Position numbers and translations under genes: made by a program
Shown here: positions 12,481-26,400 of the stretch, one piece after another
How positions within the stretch are numbered: position 1 is the stretch's first letter
Layout: each line of letters starts with the position of its first letter
DNA from: Ecdyonurus torrentis
Taxonomy: Eukaryota > Arthropoda > Insecta > Ephemeroptera > Heptageniidae
Assembly (NCBI GenBank): GCA_949318235.1
Contig: OX439127.1
Coordinates: 382,001 to 446,000, forward strand
DNA: 64,000 nucleotides
Direction of reading: 5' to 3'
The notes under the pieces: generated by a model
The model's database searches: none
Told to the model about the DNA's origin: nothing
What the model saw: only the letters and a program-made list of their open reading frames with translations

Positions 12481-13105
12481 GTCAAGTTGACAGTCAGTGG
12501 TGACGTTACTTATCTACATCATACACTACTAAAGTCAAGTTGATAGTCAATTATTACGTCACTAACCTACTACATACACTACTAAAGTCAAGTGATAGTC
12601 AGTAATGACGTCACATATCTACTTCATACAAAACTAAAATCAAGTTGATAGTCAGTAATGACGTCACTTATCTACTTCATATACTTCTTAAGTAAAGTTA
12701 ATAGTAAGTGAAGACGTCACATATCTACTTCATACACTACTAAAGTCAGATTCTTAGTCAGTGATGACATAAATTATCTACTTCTCACACTACTAAAGTA
12801 AAGTGAAAGTAAGCGAGGACGTCACTTATCTACTTCATACACTACTAAAATCATGTTGATAGTCAGTGATGACGTCAATTATCTACTGCATACACTACTA
12901 AAAACCAATTGAGAGTCAGTGATGACATCACATATCTACATTATACACTGCTTAAGTCAAGTTCATAATAAGTGATGACGTCACTTATCTACTTCATATA
13001 GAACTAAAGTCAAGTTGATAATCATTTATTACGTCACTAACCTACTACATACACTACTAAAGTCAAGTGATAGTCAGTGATGACGTCACTTATCTACTTA
13101 ATTCA

Positions 13106-14632
13106 CAACTAAAATCAAGTTGATAGTCAGTAATGACGTCACTAATCTACTTCATATACTATTAAGTAAAGTTAATAGTAAGTAATGACGTCACATATCT
13201 AGTTCAAACACTACTAAAGTCATGTTTATAGTCAGTAATGACGTCACATATCCACTTTAAACACTTCTTAAGTCAAGTTGATAGTGAGTGATGACGTCAC
13301 TTATCTACATTAAACACTACTAATGTCAAGTTGATAGTCAGTGGTTACTCAAGTTATGTACTTCATTTACTACTCAAGTCAAGATGATAGTCATTGATGA
13401 CGTCACATATTTACTTCATATACAACTTAAGTCAAATTGATTGTCAGTTATGAAATCACTTTTCTACTTCATACACTACTAAAGTCAAGTGATAGTCAGT
13501 GATGACGTCACATATCTACTTCATACACAACTAAAGTCAAATTGATTGTCACTTATGAAATCACATATCTACTTCATACACTACTAAATTCAAGATAATA
13601 GTCAGTGATGACGTCATATGTCTACTTCATGCACTACTTAAAACAAAATGATAATCATGAGTTTACATATCTACTTCATATACTACTAAAGTCAAGTTAA
13701 GAATCAGTGATGACGTCACATATCTATTTCATGCACTACTTAAGTCAAGTTGATAGTCAGTGATGACATCACTTATCTACTTCATATACAACTAAAGTCA
13801 AGTTAAAAGTCAATTATGACGTCACTTATCGACCTCATACACTTCTAAGATCAACTTAATAGTCAGTGATGACGTCACTAATCTACTTCATACACAACTA
13901 AAATCAAGTTGATAGTCAATAATGACGTCACATATTTACTTCATACACAACTAAAGTCAAGATGATAGTCAGTGGTAACGTCATTTATCTAGTTCATTCA
14001 CTACTAAATTCAAGTTGATCGTCATTGATGACGTCACCTATCTACTTCATACACTTCTAAAGTCAAGATGATAGTCAGTGATTACGTCACACATCTACTT
14101 ATACACGACTATTGTCAAGTTGATAGTCAGTTATGACGTCACTTTTATAGTTCATACACAAATTAAGTCAAGTTGAAAGTCAATGATGACGTCACTTATC
14201 TACTTCATACACTACTAAAGTCAAGTGATAGTCATTGATGACGTCACATATCTACTTCATACACAACTAAAGTCAAGTTGATAATCATTTTTTACGTCAC
14301 TAACCTACTACATACACTACTAAAGTCAAGTGATAGTCAGTGATGACGTCACTTATCTACTTAATTCACAACTAAAGTCAAGTTGATAGTCAGTGATGAC
14401 GTCACTTATCTACTTCATACACTACTAAAGTCAAGTGATAGTCAGTGATGACGTCACATATCTACTTCATACACAAATACAATCAAGTTGATAGTCAGTA
14501 ATGACGTCACTTATCTACTTCATATACTACTCAAGTAAAGTTATTAGTAAGTGATGACGTCACATACCTACTTTATACACTACTAAAGTCAAGTTGATAA
14601 GTGATGACGTTACATATTTACTTCATACACTT
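13106..14632 (+). repeat. E-family HOR, copy 2
   Basis: Second copy of 10,471-12,000. Its first part is shared a third time with about 17,270-17,810 (offset 4162 bp, ACTATTAAG at 13,158 and 17,320). The 3-bp loss near 14,594 is one of the few indels in the window not matching a whole monomer. Confidence 0.8.
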
Positions 14633-14674
14633 CTAAAGTTAGATTCATAGTTAGTGATGACATAAATTATCTAC

Positions 14675-16170
14675 TTCTCACACTACTAAAGTCAAGTGAA
14701 AGTTAGTGAGGACGTCACTTCTCTACTTATTACACTACTAAAGTCAAGTTGATAGTCAGTGGTGACGTTACTTATCTACATCATACACTACTAAAGTCAA
14801 GTTGATAGTCATTTATTACGTCACTAACCTACTACATACACTACTAAAGTCAAGTGATAGTCAGTAATGACGTCACATATCTACTTCATACAAAACTAAA
14901 ATCAAGTTGATAGTCAGTAATGACGTTACTTATCTACTTCATATACTTCTTAAGAAAAGTTAATAGTATGTGATGACGTCACATATCTACTTCATACACT
15001 ACTAAAGTCAAGTTGATAGTCAGTGAGGACGTCACATATCTACTTCATACACTACTAAAGTCAGATTCTTAGTCAGTGATGACATATATTATTTACTTCT
15101 CACACTACTAAAGTCAAGTGAAAGTAGGCGAGGACGTCACTTATTTACTTCATACACTACTAAAGTCAAGTTGATAGTCAGTGGTGACGTCTCTTATCTA
15201 CCTCATACACAACTAAGTCAATTTAATAGTCAGTGATGACGTTACTTATCTACTACATAAACTACTAAAGTCAAGTTGATAGTCAGTGATTATGTCACAT
15301 ATCTACTTCATACACACTTAATGTCAAGTTGATAGTCAGTGATGACGTCACTTATCTACTTTATACACTACTAAAGTCAAGTGATAGTCAGTGATGACGT
15401 CACATATCTACTTCATACACAACTAAAGTCAAATTGATTGTCAGTTATGAAATCACATATCTACTTCATACACTGCTAAAGTAAAGTTAATAGTCAGTAA
15501 TGACGTCACATATCTACTTAATGCACTACTTAAGTCAAAAGGATATTCAGTGAAGACTTCACATATCTACTACATACACTATTAATGTCAAGTAGATAGT
15601 CAGTGATGACGTCACTTATCTAACTCATAAACTATTAAAGTCAAGTGATAGTCAGTGATGACATCACATATCTACTTCATACACAACTAAATTCAAATTG
15701 ATTATCAATTATGAAATCACATATCTAGTTCATACACTATTAAAGTCATGTTTATAGTCAGTAATGACGTCACATATCTACTTTAAACACTTCTTAAGTC
15801 AAGTTAATAGTGAGTGATGACGTCACTTATCTACATTAAACACTACTAATGTCAAGTTGATAGTTAGTGGTTACTCAAGTTATGTACTTCATTTACTACT
15901 CAAGTCAAGATGATAGTCATTGATGACGACACATATCTACTTCATATACAACTTAGGTCAAATTGATTGTCAGTTATGAAATCACTTTTCTACTTCATAC
16001 ACTACTAAAGTCAAGTGATAGTCAGTGATGACGTCACATATCTACTTAATACACAATTAAAGTCAAATTGATTGTCACTTATGAAATCACATATCTACTT
16101 CATACACTACCAAATTCAAGATAATAGTCAGTGATGACGTCATATGTCTACTTCATGCACTACTTAAAAC
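14675..16170 (+). repeat. Higher-order block D, copy 2
   Basis: Second copy of 7985-9430, one monomer longer near 15,600 (the TAACTCATAAACTATTAAAG monomer). It carries the same transition from the AGATTCTTAG/AGGCGAGG monomers into the TGAAATCA and TTACTCAAG monomers. Confidence 0.75.
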
Positions 16171-17153
16171 AAAATGATAGTCATTGATGACTTCACATAT
16201 CTACTTCATATACTACTAAAGTCAAGTTAACAGTCAGTGATGACGTCACATATCTATTTCATGCACTACTTAAGTCAAGTTGATAGTCAGTGATGACATC
16301 ACTTATCCACTTCATACACAACTAAGTCAATTTAAAAGTCAGTAATGACGTTACATATCTACTACATAAACCACTAAAGACAAATTGATAATCAGTGATG
16401 ACGTCACTTATATACTTCATACACTAATTAAATCATGTTGATAGTCAGTGATGACGTCAATTATCTACTGCATACACTACTAAAAACCAATTGATAGTCA
16501 GTGATGACATCACATATCTACATTATACACTGCTAAAGTCAAGTTCATAATAAGTGATGACGTCACTTATCTACTTCATATAGAACTAAAGTCAAGTTGA
16601 TAATCATTTATTACGTCACTAACCTACTACATACACTACTAAAGTCAAGTGATAGTCAGTGATGACGTCACTTATCTACTTAATTCACAACTAAAGTCAA
16701 ATTGATAGTCAGTGATGACGTCACTTATCTACTTCATACACTACTTAAGTCAAGTGATAGTCAGTGATGACGTCACATATCTACTTCATACACAACTAAA
16801 ATCAAGTTGATAGTCAGTAATGACGTCACCTATCTACTTCATATACAACTAAAGTCAAGTTAAAAGTCAATTATGACGTCACTTATCGACCTTATACACT
16901 TCTAAAATCAACTTAATAATCAGTGATGATGTCACTAATCTACTTCATACACAACTAAAATCAAGTTGATAGTCAATGATGACGTCACATATCTACTTCA
17001 TACACAACTAAAGTCAAGACGATAGTCAGTGGTAACGTCATTTATCTAATTCGTTCACTACTAAAATCAAGTTGCTAGTCAATGATGACGCCACATATCT
17101 ACTTCATACACAACTAAAGTCAAGATGATAGTCAGTAGTAACGTCATTTATCT
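15721..17153 (+). repeat. F-type HOR, copy 1
   Basis: Matches 17,357-18,733 at offsets of 1636, then 1632, then 1580 bp. The 4-bp step comes from GATAATCATGAC in copy 2 against GATAGTCATTGATGAC here. The 52-bp step is a missing monomer. Shared rare forms include ACCACTAAAGACAAATTG and ATGATGACGCCAC. A third, partly matching copy begins near 19,845. Confidence 0.75.
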
Positions 17154-17356
17154 ACATCATACACTACTAAAGTCAAGTTGATAGTCATTTATTACGTCAC
17201 TAACCTACTACATACACTACTAAAGTCAATTGATAGTCATCGATGACGTCACTTATCTACTTCATACACAACTAAATCAAGTTGATAGTCAGTAATGACG
17301 TCACTAATCTACTTCATATACTATTAAGTAAAGTTAATAGTAAGTAATGACGTCAC

Positions 17357-18733
17357 ATATCTAGTTCAAACACTACTAAAGTCATGTTTATAGTCAGTAA
17401 TGACGTCACATATCCACTTTAAACACTTCTTAAGTCAAGTTGATAGTGAGTGATGACGTCACTTATCTACATTAAACACTACTAATGTCAAGTTGATAGT
17501 CAGTGGTTACTCAAGTTATGTACTTCATTTACTACTCAAGTCAAGATGATAGTCATTGATGACGTCACATATCTACTTCATATACAACTTAAGTCAAATT
17601 GATTGTCAGTTATAAAATCACTTTTCTACTTCATACACTACTAAAGTCAAGTGATAGTCAGTGATGACGTCACATATCTACTTCATACACAACTAAAGTC
17701 AAATTGATTGTCACTTATGAAATCACATATCTACTTCATACACTACTAAATTCAAGATAATAGTCAGTGATGACGTCATATGTCTACTTCATGCACTACT
17801 TAAAACAAAATGATAATCATGACTTCACATATCTACTTCATATACTACTAAAGTCAAGTTAACAGTCAGTAATGACGTCACATATCTATTTCATGCACTA
17901 CTTAAGTCAAGTTGATAGTCAGTGATGACATCACTTATCCACTTCATACACAACTAAGTCAATTTAAAAGTCAGTAATGACGTTACATATCTACTACATA
18001 AACCACTAAAGACAAATTGATAATCAGTGATGACGTCACTTATATACTTCATACACTAATTAAATCATGTTGATAGTCAGTGATGACGTCAATTATCTAG
18101 TGCATGCACTACTAAAAACCAATTGATAGTCAGTGATGACATCACATATCTACATTATACATTGCTAAAGTCAAGTTCATAATAAGTGATGACGTCACTT
18201 ATCTACTTCATATAGAACTAAAGTCAAGTTGATAATCATTTATTACGTCACTAACCTACTACATACACTACTAAAGTCAAATTGATAGTCAGTGATGACG
18301 TCACTTATCTACTTCATACACTACTAAAATCAAGTGATAGTCAGTGATGACATCACATATCTACTTCATACACAACAAAAATCAAGTTGATAGTCAGTAA
18401 TGACGTCACTTATCTACTTCATATACAACTAAAGTCAAGTTAAAAGTCAATTATGACGTCACTTATCGACCTCATACACTTCTAAAATTAACTTAATAAT
18501 CAGTGATGATGTCACTAATCTACTTCATACACAACTAAAATCAAGTTGATAGTCAATGATGACGTCACATATCTACTTCATACACAACTAAAGTCAAGAT
18601 AATAGTCAGTGGTAACGTCATTTATCTAATTTGTTCACTACTAAAATCAAGTTGATAGTCAATGATGACGCCACTTATCTACTTCATACACAACTAAAGT
18701 CAAGATAATAGTCAGTAGTAACATCATTTATCT
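17357..18733 (+). repeat. F-type HOR, copy 2
   Basis: Second copy of 15,721-17,153 with a 4-bp internal deletion near 17,819 and one monomer fewer near 18,280. Most of it is preserved again at 19,845-20,860 at an offset of about 2475-2532 bp. Confidence 0.75.
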
Positions 18734-19844
18734 AGTTCATTCACTACTAAAGTCAAGTTGATCGTCATTGATGACGTCACCTATCTACTACATACACTAC
18801 TAATTCAAGTGATAGTCAGTGATAACGTCACTTATCTACTTAATTCACAACTAAAGTCAAGTTGATAGTCAGTGATGACGACACTTATCTACTTCATACC
18901 CTAATAAAGTCAAGTGATAGTCAGTGATGACGTCACATATCTACTTCATACACAACTAAAATCAAGTTGATAGTCAGTAATTACGTCACTTATCTACTTC
19001 ATATACTACTAAAGTAAAGGTAATAGTAAGTGATGACGTCACATATCTACTTTATACACCACTAAAGTAAAGTTGATAGTCAGTGAGGACGTCACATATC
19101 TACTTCATACACTACTAAAGTCAGATTCTTAGTCAGTGATGACGTAAATTATCTACATCTCACACTACTAAAGTAAAGTGAAAGTAAGCAAAGACGTCAC
19201 TTATCTACTTCATACACTACTAAATTCAAGTTGATAGTCAGTGTTGACGTCACTTATCTACATCATACACTACTAAAGTCAAGTTGATAGTCATTTATTA
19301 CATTACTAACCTACTACATACACTACTAAAGTCAATTGATAGTCAGTGATGACGTCACTTATCTACTTCATACACTACTAAAGTCAAGTGATAGTCAGTG
19401 ATAACGTCACATATTTACTTCATACACAACTAAAATCAAGTTGATAGTCAGTAATGACGCCACTTATCTACTTCATATACTATTAAGTAAAGTTAATAGT
19501 AAGTAATGACGTCACATATCTACTTCATACACTACTAAAGTCAAGTTGATAGTCAGTGAGGACGTCACATATCTACTTTATACACTACTAAAGTCAGATT
19601 CTTAGTCAGTGATGACATAATTTATCTACTTCTCACACTACTAAAGTCAAGTGAAAGTAAGCAAGGATGTCACTTATCTACTTCATACACTACTAAAGTC
19701 AAGTTAATAGTCAGTGGTGACTTCACTTATCTACAAAATACACAACTAAGTCAATTTAATAGTCAGTGATGACGTTACTTATCTACTACATAAACTACTA
19801 AAGTCAAGTTGATAGTCAGTGATGACGTCACTTATCTACTTCAT

Positions 19845-21120
19845 ACACTACTAAAGTCATGTTTATAGTCAGTAATGACGTCACATATCTACTTTAAACA
19901 CTTCTTAAGTCATATTGATAGTGAGTGATGACGTCACTTATCTACATTAAACGCTACTAATGTCAAGTTGATAGTCCTTGGTTACTCAAGTTATGTACTT
20001 CATTTACTACTCAAGTCAAGATGATAGTCATTAATGACGTCACATATCTACTTCATATACAACTTAAGTTAAATTGATTGTCAGTTATGAAATCACTTTT
20101 CTACTTTATACACTACTAAGGTTAAGTTGATAGTCAGTGATGACGTCACTTATCTACTTTATACACTACTAAAGTCAAGTGATAGTCAGTGATGACGTCA
20201 CATATCTACTTCATACACAACTAAAGTCAAATTGATTGTCACTTATGAAATCACATATCTACTTCATACATTACTAAATTCAAGATAATAGTCAGTGATG
20301 ACGTAATATGTCTACTTCATGCACTACTTAAAACAAAATGATAGTCATTGATGACTTCACATATCTACTTTACATACTACTAAAGTCAAGTTAACAGTCA
20401 GTGATGACGTCATATATCTATTTCATGCACTACTTAAGTCAAGTTGATAGTCAGTGATGACATCACTTATCCACTTCATACACAACTAAGTCAATTTAAA
20501 AGTCAGTAATGACGTTACATATCGACTACATAAACCACTAAAGACAAATTGATAATCAGTGATGACGTCACTTATATACTTGATACACTAATTAAATCAT
20601 GTTGATAGTCAGTGATGACGTCAATTATCTACTGCATACACTACTAAAAACTAATTGATAGTCAGTGATGACATCACATATCTACATTATACACTGCTAA
20701 AGTCAAGTTCATAATAAGTGATGACGTCACTTATCTACTTCATATAGAACTAAAGTCAAGTTGATAATCATTTATTACGTCACTAACCTACTACATACAC
20801 TACTAAAGTCAAGTGTTAGTCAGTGATGTCGTCTCTTATCTACTTAATTCACAACTAAAGTCAAATTGATTGTAAGTGATGACGTCACTTATCTACTTCA
20901 TACACTACTAAAGTCAAGTGATAGTCAGTGATGACGTCACATATATACTTCATACACAACTAAAATCAAGTTGATAGTCAGTAATGACGTCACTTATCTA
21001 CTTCATATACAACCAAAGTCAAGTTAAAAGTCAATTATGACGTCACTTATCGACCTCATACACTTCTAAATTCAACTTAATAATCAGTGATGACGTCACT
21101 AATCTACTTCATACACAACT
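19845..21120 (+). repeat. F-type HOR, third copy, partial
   Basis: Carries the same order of markers as the two preceding F copies: AAGTCATGTTTATAG, TTACTCAAG (19,984), TGAAATCAC, TTAAAACAAAATGATAG, ACCACTAAAGACAAATTG and TATAGAACTAAAG. The central part aligns with 17,953 onward at offset 2532. Its distal end merges with the first unit of the 1268-bp repeat. Confidence 0.65.
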
Positions 21121-22138
21121 AAAGTCAAGTTGATAGTCACTGGTGACGTCACTTATCTACATTATGCACTACTAAAGTCAAGTTGATAGTCAATGATAAC
21201 GTCACATATCTACTTCATAAACAACTAAAGTCAAGATGATAGTCAGTAGTAACGTCATTTATCTAGTTCATTCACTACTAAAGTCAAGTTGATCGTCATT
21301 GATGACGTCACCTATCTACTACATACACTTCTAAATTCAAGTGATAGTCAGTGATGACGTCACTTATCTACTTAATTCACAACTAAAGTAAAGTTAATAG
21401 TAAGTGATGACGTCACATATCTACTTCATACACAACTAAAGTCAAGTTGATAGTCAGTGAGGACGTCACATATCTACTTCATACACTACTAAAGTCAGAT
21501 TCTTAGTCAGTGATGACATAAATTACCTACTTCTCACCCTATTAAAGTCAAGTGAAAGTAAGCGAGGACGTCACTTATCTACTTCATACACTACTAAAGT
21601 CAAGTTGATAGTCAGTGATGACGTCACTTATCTACATTATGCACTACTTAAGTCAAGTTGATAGTCAATGATAACGTCACATATCTACTTCATACACAAC
21701 TAATGTCAAGATGATAGTCAGTAGTAACGTCATTTATCTAGTTCATTCACTACTAAAGTCAAGTTGATCGTCATTGATGACGTCACCTATCTACTACATA
21801 CACTTCTAAATTCAAGTGATAGTCAGTGATGACGTCACTTATCTACTTAATTCACAACTAAAGTAAAGTTAATAGTAAGTGATGACGTCACATATCTACT
21901 TCATACACAACTAAAGTCAAGTTGATAGTCAGTGAGGACGTCACATATCTACTTCATACACTACTAAAATCAAGTTGATAGTCAGTAATGACGTCACTTA
22001 TCTACTTCATATACTACTAAACTAAAGTTAATAGTAAGTGATGACGTCACATATCTACTTCATACACTACTTAAATCAAGTTGATAGTCAGTGATGACGT
22101 TACTTATCTACTCCATAAACTACTAAAGTCAAGTTGAT
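20871..22138 (+). repeat. 1268-bp tandem higher-order repeat, unit 1 (24 monomers)
   Basis: Directly followed by unit 2. Matches at offset 1268: the TTGATTGTAAGTGATG monomer (20,871/22,139), ATACAACCAAAGTC (21,009/22,277) and AGTCAATGATAACG (21,663/22,931). Only sparse substitutions separate the units. Inside it, the TACATTATGCACTAC monomer recurs at 475-bp spacing (21,161 and 21,636; nine monomers). Confidence 0.85.
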
Positions 22139-23406
22139 TGTAAGTGATGACGTCACTTATCTACTTCATACACTACTAAAGTCAAGTGATAGTCAGTGAT
22201 GACGTCACATATATACTTCATACACAACTAAAATCAAGTTGATAGTCAGTAATGACGTCACTTATCTACTTCATATACAACCAAAGTCAAGTTAAAAGTC
22301 AATTATGACGTCACTTATCGACCTCATACACTTCTAAATTCAACTTAATAATCAGTGATGACGTCACTAATCTACTTCATACACAACTAAAGTCAAGTTG
22401 ATAGTCAGTGGTGACGTCACTTATCTACATTATGCACTACTAAAGTCAAGTTGATAGTCAATGATAACGTCACATATCTACTTCATAAACAACTAAAGTC
22501 AAGATGATAGACAGTAGTAACGTCATTTATCTAGTTCATTCACTACTAAAGTCAAGTTGATCGTCATTGATGACGTTACCTATCTACTATTTACACTTCT
22601 AAATTCAAGTGATAGTTAGTGATGACGTCACTTATCTACTTAATTCACAACTAAAGTAAAGTTAATAGTAAGTAATGACGTCACATATCTACTTCATACA
22701 CTACTAAAGTCAAGTTGATAGTCAGTGAGGACGTCACATATCTACTTCATACACTACTAAAGTCAGATTCTTAGTCAGTGATGACATAAATTACCTACTT
22801 CTCACCCTATTAAAGTCAAGTGAAAGTAAGCGAGGACGTCACTTATCTACTTCATACACTACTAAAGTCAAGTTGATAGTCAGTGATGACGTCACTTATC
22901 TACATTATGCACTACTTAAGTCAAGTTGATAGTCAATGATAACGTCACATATCTACTTCATACACAACTAAAGTCAAGATGATAGTCAGTAGTAACGTCA
23001 TTTATCTAGTTCATTCACTACTAAAGTCAAGTTGATCGTCATTGATGACGTCACCTATCTACTACATACACTTCTAAATTCAAGTGATAGTCAGTGATGA
23101 CGTCACTTATCTACTTAATTCACAACTAAAGTAAAGTTAATAGTAAGTGATGACGTCACATATCTACTTCATACACAACTAAAGTCAAGTTGATAGTCAG
23201 TGAGGACGTCACATATCTACTTCATACACTACTAAAATCAAGTTGATAGTCAGTAATGACGTCACTTATCTACTTCATATACTACTAAACTAAAGTTAAT
23301 AGTAAGTGATGACGTCACATATCTACTTCATACACTACTTAAATCAAGTTGATAGTCAGTGATGGCGTTACTTATCTACTCCATAAACTACTAAAGTCAA
23401 GTTGAT
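22139..23406 (+). repeat. 1268-bp tandem higher-order repeat, unit 2
   Basis: Near-identical to 20,871-22,138. The match ends after ACTCCATAAACTAC, where unit 1 continues GTTGATTGTAAG and this unit GTTGATCGTCATTG. Its second half is also the start of the H module repeated at about 39.9 kb. Confidence 0.85.
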
Positions 23407-26400
23407 CGTCATTGATGACGTTACCTATCTACTACATACACTTCTAAATTCAAGTGATAGTTAGTGATGACGTCACTTATCTACTTAATTCACAACTAAA
23501 GTAAAGTTAATAGTAAGTGATGACGTCACATATCTACTTCATACACTACTATAGTCAAGAAATTAGTCAGTAATGACGTCACATATCTACTTCATACACT
23601 ACTAAAGTCAAGTTGATAGTTATTTATTACGTCACTAATCTACTACATACACTACTAAAGTCAAGTGATAGTCAGTGATGACGTCACTTATCTACTTAAT
23701 ACACTACTAAAGTCAACTTAATAATCAGTGATGACGTCACTAATCTACTTCATACAGAACTAAAATAAGGTTGATAGTCAATGATGACGTCACATATCTA
23801 CTTCATATACAACTAAAGTCAAGATGATAGTCAGTGGTAACGTCATTTATCTAATTCGTTCACTACTAAAATCAAGTTGATAGTCAATGATGACGACACA
23901 TATCTACTTTAAACACAACTAAAGTCAAGATGATAGTCAGTAGTAACGTCATTTATCTAGTTCATTCACTACTAAAGTCAAGTTGATCGTCATTGATGAC
24001 GTCACCTATCTACTACATACACTACTAATTCAAGTGATAGTCAGTGATAACGTCACTTATCTACTTAATTCACAACTAAATTCAAGTTGATAGTCAGTGA
24101 TGACGACACTTATCTACTTCATACACTAATAAAGTCAAGTGATAGTCAGTGATGACGTCACATATCTACTTCATACACAACTAAAATCAAGTTGATAGAC
24201 AGTAATGACGTCACTTATCTACTTCATATACTACTAAAGAAAAGTTAATAGTAAGTAATGACGTCACATATCTACTTCATACACTACTAAAGTCAAGTTG
24301 ATAGTCAGTGAGGACGTCACATATCTACTTCATACACTACTAAAGTGAGATTCTTAGTCAGTGATGACATAAATTATCTACTTCTCACACTACTAAATTC
24401 AAGTGAAAGTAAGCGAGGACGTCACTTATCTACTTCATACACTACTAAAGTCAAGTTGATAGTCAGTGGTGACGTCACTTATCTACATTATGCACTACTA
24501 AAGTCAAGTTGATAACCAATGATAACGTCACATATCTACTTCATACACAACTAAAGTCAAGATGATAGTCAGTAGTAACGTCATTTATCTAGTTCATTCA
24601 CTACTAAAGTCAAGTTGATCGTCATTGATGACGTCACCTATCTACTACATACACTTCTAAATTCAAGTGATAGTCAGTGATCACGTCACTTATCTACTTA
24701 ATTCACAACTAAAGTAAAGTTAATAGTAAGTGATGACGTCACATATCTACTTCATACACTACTAAAGTCAAGTTGATAGTCAGTGAGGACGTCACATATA
24801 TACTTCATACACTACTAAAGTCAGATTCTTAGTCAGTGATGACATAAATTACCTACTTCTCACCCTATTAAAGTCAAGTGAAAGTAAGCGAGAACGTCAC
24901 TTATCTACTTCATACACTACTAAAGTCAAGTTGATAGTCAGTGGTGACGTCACTTATCTACCTCATACACAACTAAGTCAATTTAATAGTCAGTGATGAC
25001 GTTACTTATCTACTACATAAACAACTAAAGTCAAGTTGATAGTCAGTGATGACGTCACTTATCTACTTTATACACTACTTAAGTCAAGTTAATAGTCAGC
25101 GATGACGTCACATATCTACTTCATGCACTACTTAAATCAAAATGATAATCATTGATGACTTCACATATCTACTGCATACACTACTTAAATCAACTTGATA
25201 GTTAGTGATGACGTCACATATCTACTTCATACACTACTAAAGTCAAGTTGATAGTCAGTGACGACGTCACATATCTACTTCATACACTACTAAAGTCAAG
25301 TTAATAGTCAGTAATTACGTCACATATCTACTTCATACACTACTAAAGTCAAGTTGATAGTTATTTATTACGTCACTAATCTACTACATACACTACTAAA
25401 GTCAAGTGATAGTCAGTGATGACGTCACTTATCTACTTAATACACTACTAAAGTCAAGTTGATAGTCAGTGATGACGTCACTTATCCCCTTCATACACTA
25501 CTAAAAACAAGTGATAGTCAGTGATGACGTCAAATACCTACTTCATATACTACTAAAGTCAAGTTAATAATAAGTGATGACGTCACATATTTACTTTATA
25601 CACTACTAAAGTCAAGTTAATAGTCAGTGATGACGTCACTTATCTACTTAATACACAACTAAGTCAATTAAATAGTCAGTGATGACGTGACATATCTACT
25701 TCATACACTAATAAAGTCAAGTGATAGTCAGTGGTGACGTCACTTATCTACATCATACACTACTAAAGTCAAGTTAATAGTCATTTATTACGTCACTAAC
25801 CTACTACATACACTACTAAAGTCAAGTGATAGTCAGTGATGACGTCACTTATCTACTTTATACACTATTAAAATCAATTGATAGTCAGTGATGACTTCAC
25901 ATATCTACTTCATACACAACTTAAATCAAGTTGATAGTCAGTAATGACGTCAATTATCTACTTCATATAAAACTAAAGTCAAGGTAAAAGTCATTTATGA
26001 CGTCACTTATCGACCACATACACTTCTAAAATCAACTTAATAGTCAGTGATGACGTCACTAATCTACTTCATACACAACTAAAATCAAGTTGATAGTCAA
26101 TGATGACGTCACATATCTACTTCATACACAACTAAAGTCAAGATGATAGTCAGTGGTAACGTCATTTATCTAATTCATTCACTACAAAAATGAAGTTGAT
26201 AGTCAATGATGACGTCACATATCTACTTCATAAACAACTAAAGTCAAGATGATAGTCAGTGGTAACGTCATTTATCTAATTCATTCACTACTAAAATAAA
26301 GTTGATAGTCAATGATGACGTCACATATCTACTTGATACACAACTAAAGTCAAGATGATAGTCAGTGATGACGTCACTTATCTACTTCATATACTAATAA

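Larger units (their letters stand above)
8600..20800 (+). repeat. Diverged satellite domain rich in palindrome-less monomers (E/F family)
   Basis: This stretch is marked by monomers almost confined to it. One has ATTGATTGTCAGTTATG followed by AAATCAC, so the palindrome is TGAAATCA. Another reads GTGGTTACTCAAGTTATG and has lost the ACGT core altogether. The TTACTCAAG monomer occurs six times, with ACTCAAG at 9131, 10,712, 13,347, 15,873, 17,509 and 19,984. The spacings are 1581, 2635, 2526, 1636 and 2475 bp, close to 30, 50, 48, 31 and 47 monomers. Copies show more small indels out of register (3 and 4 bp) than the distal part of the window, suggesting an older or less homogenised domain. Confidence 0.8.
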
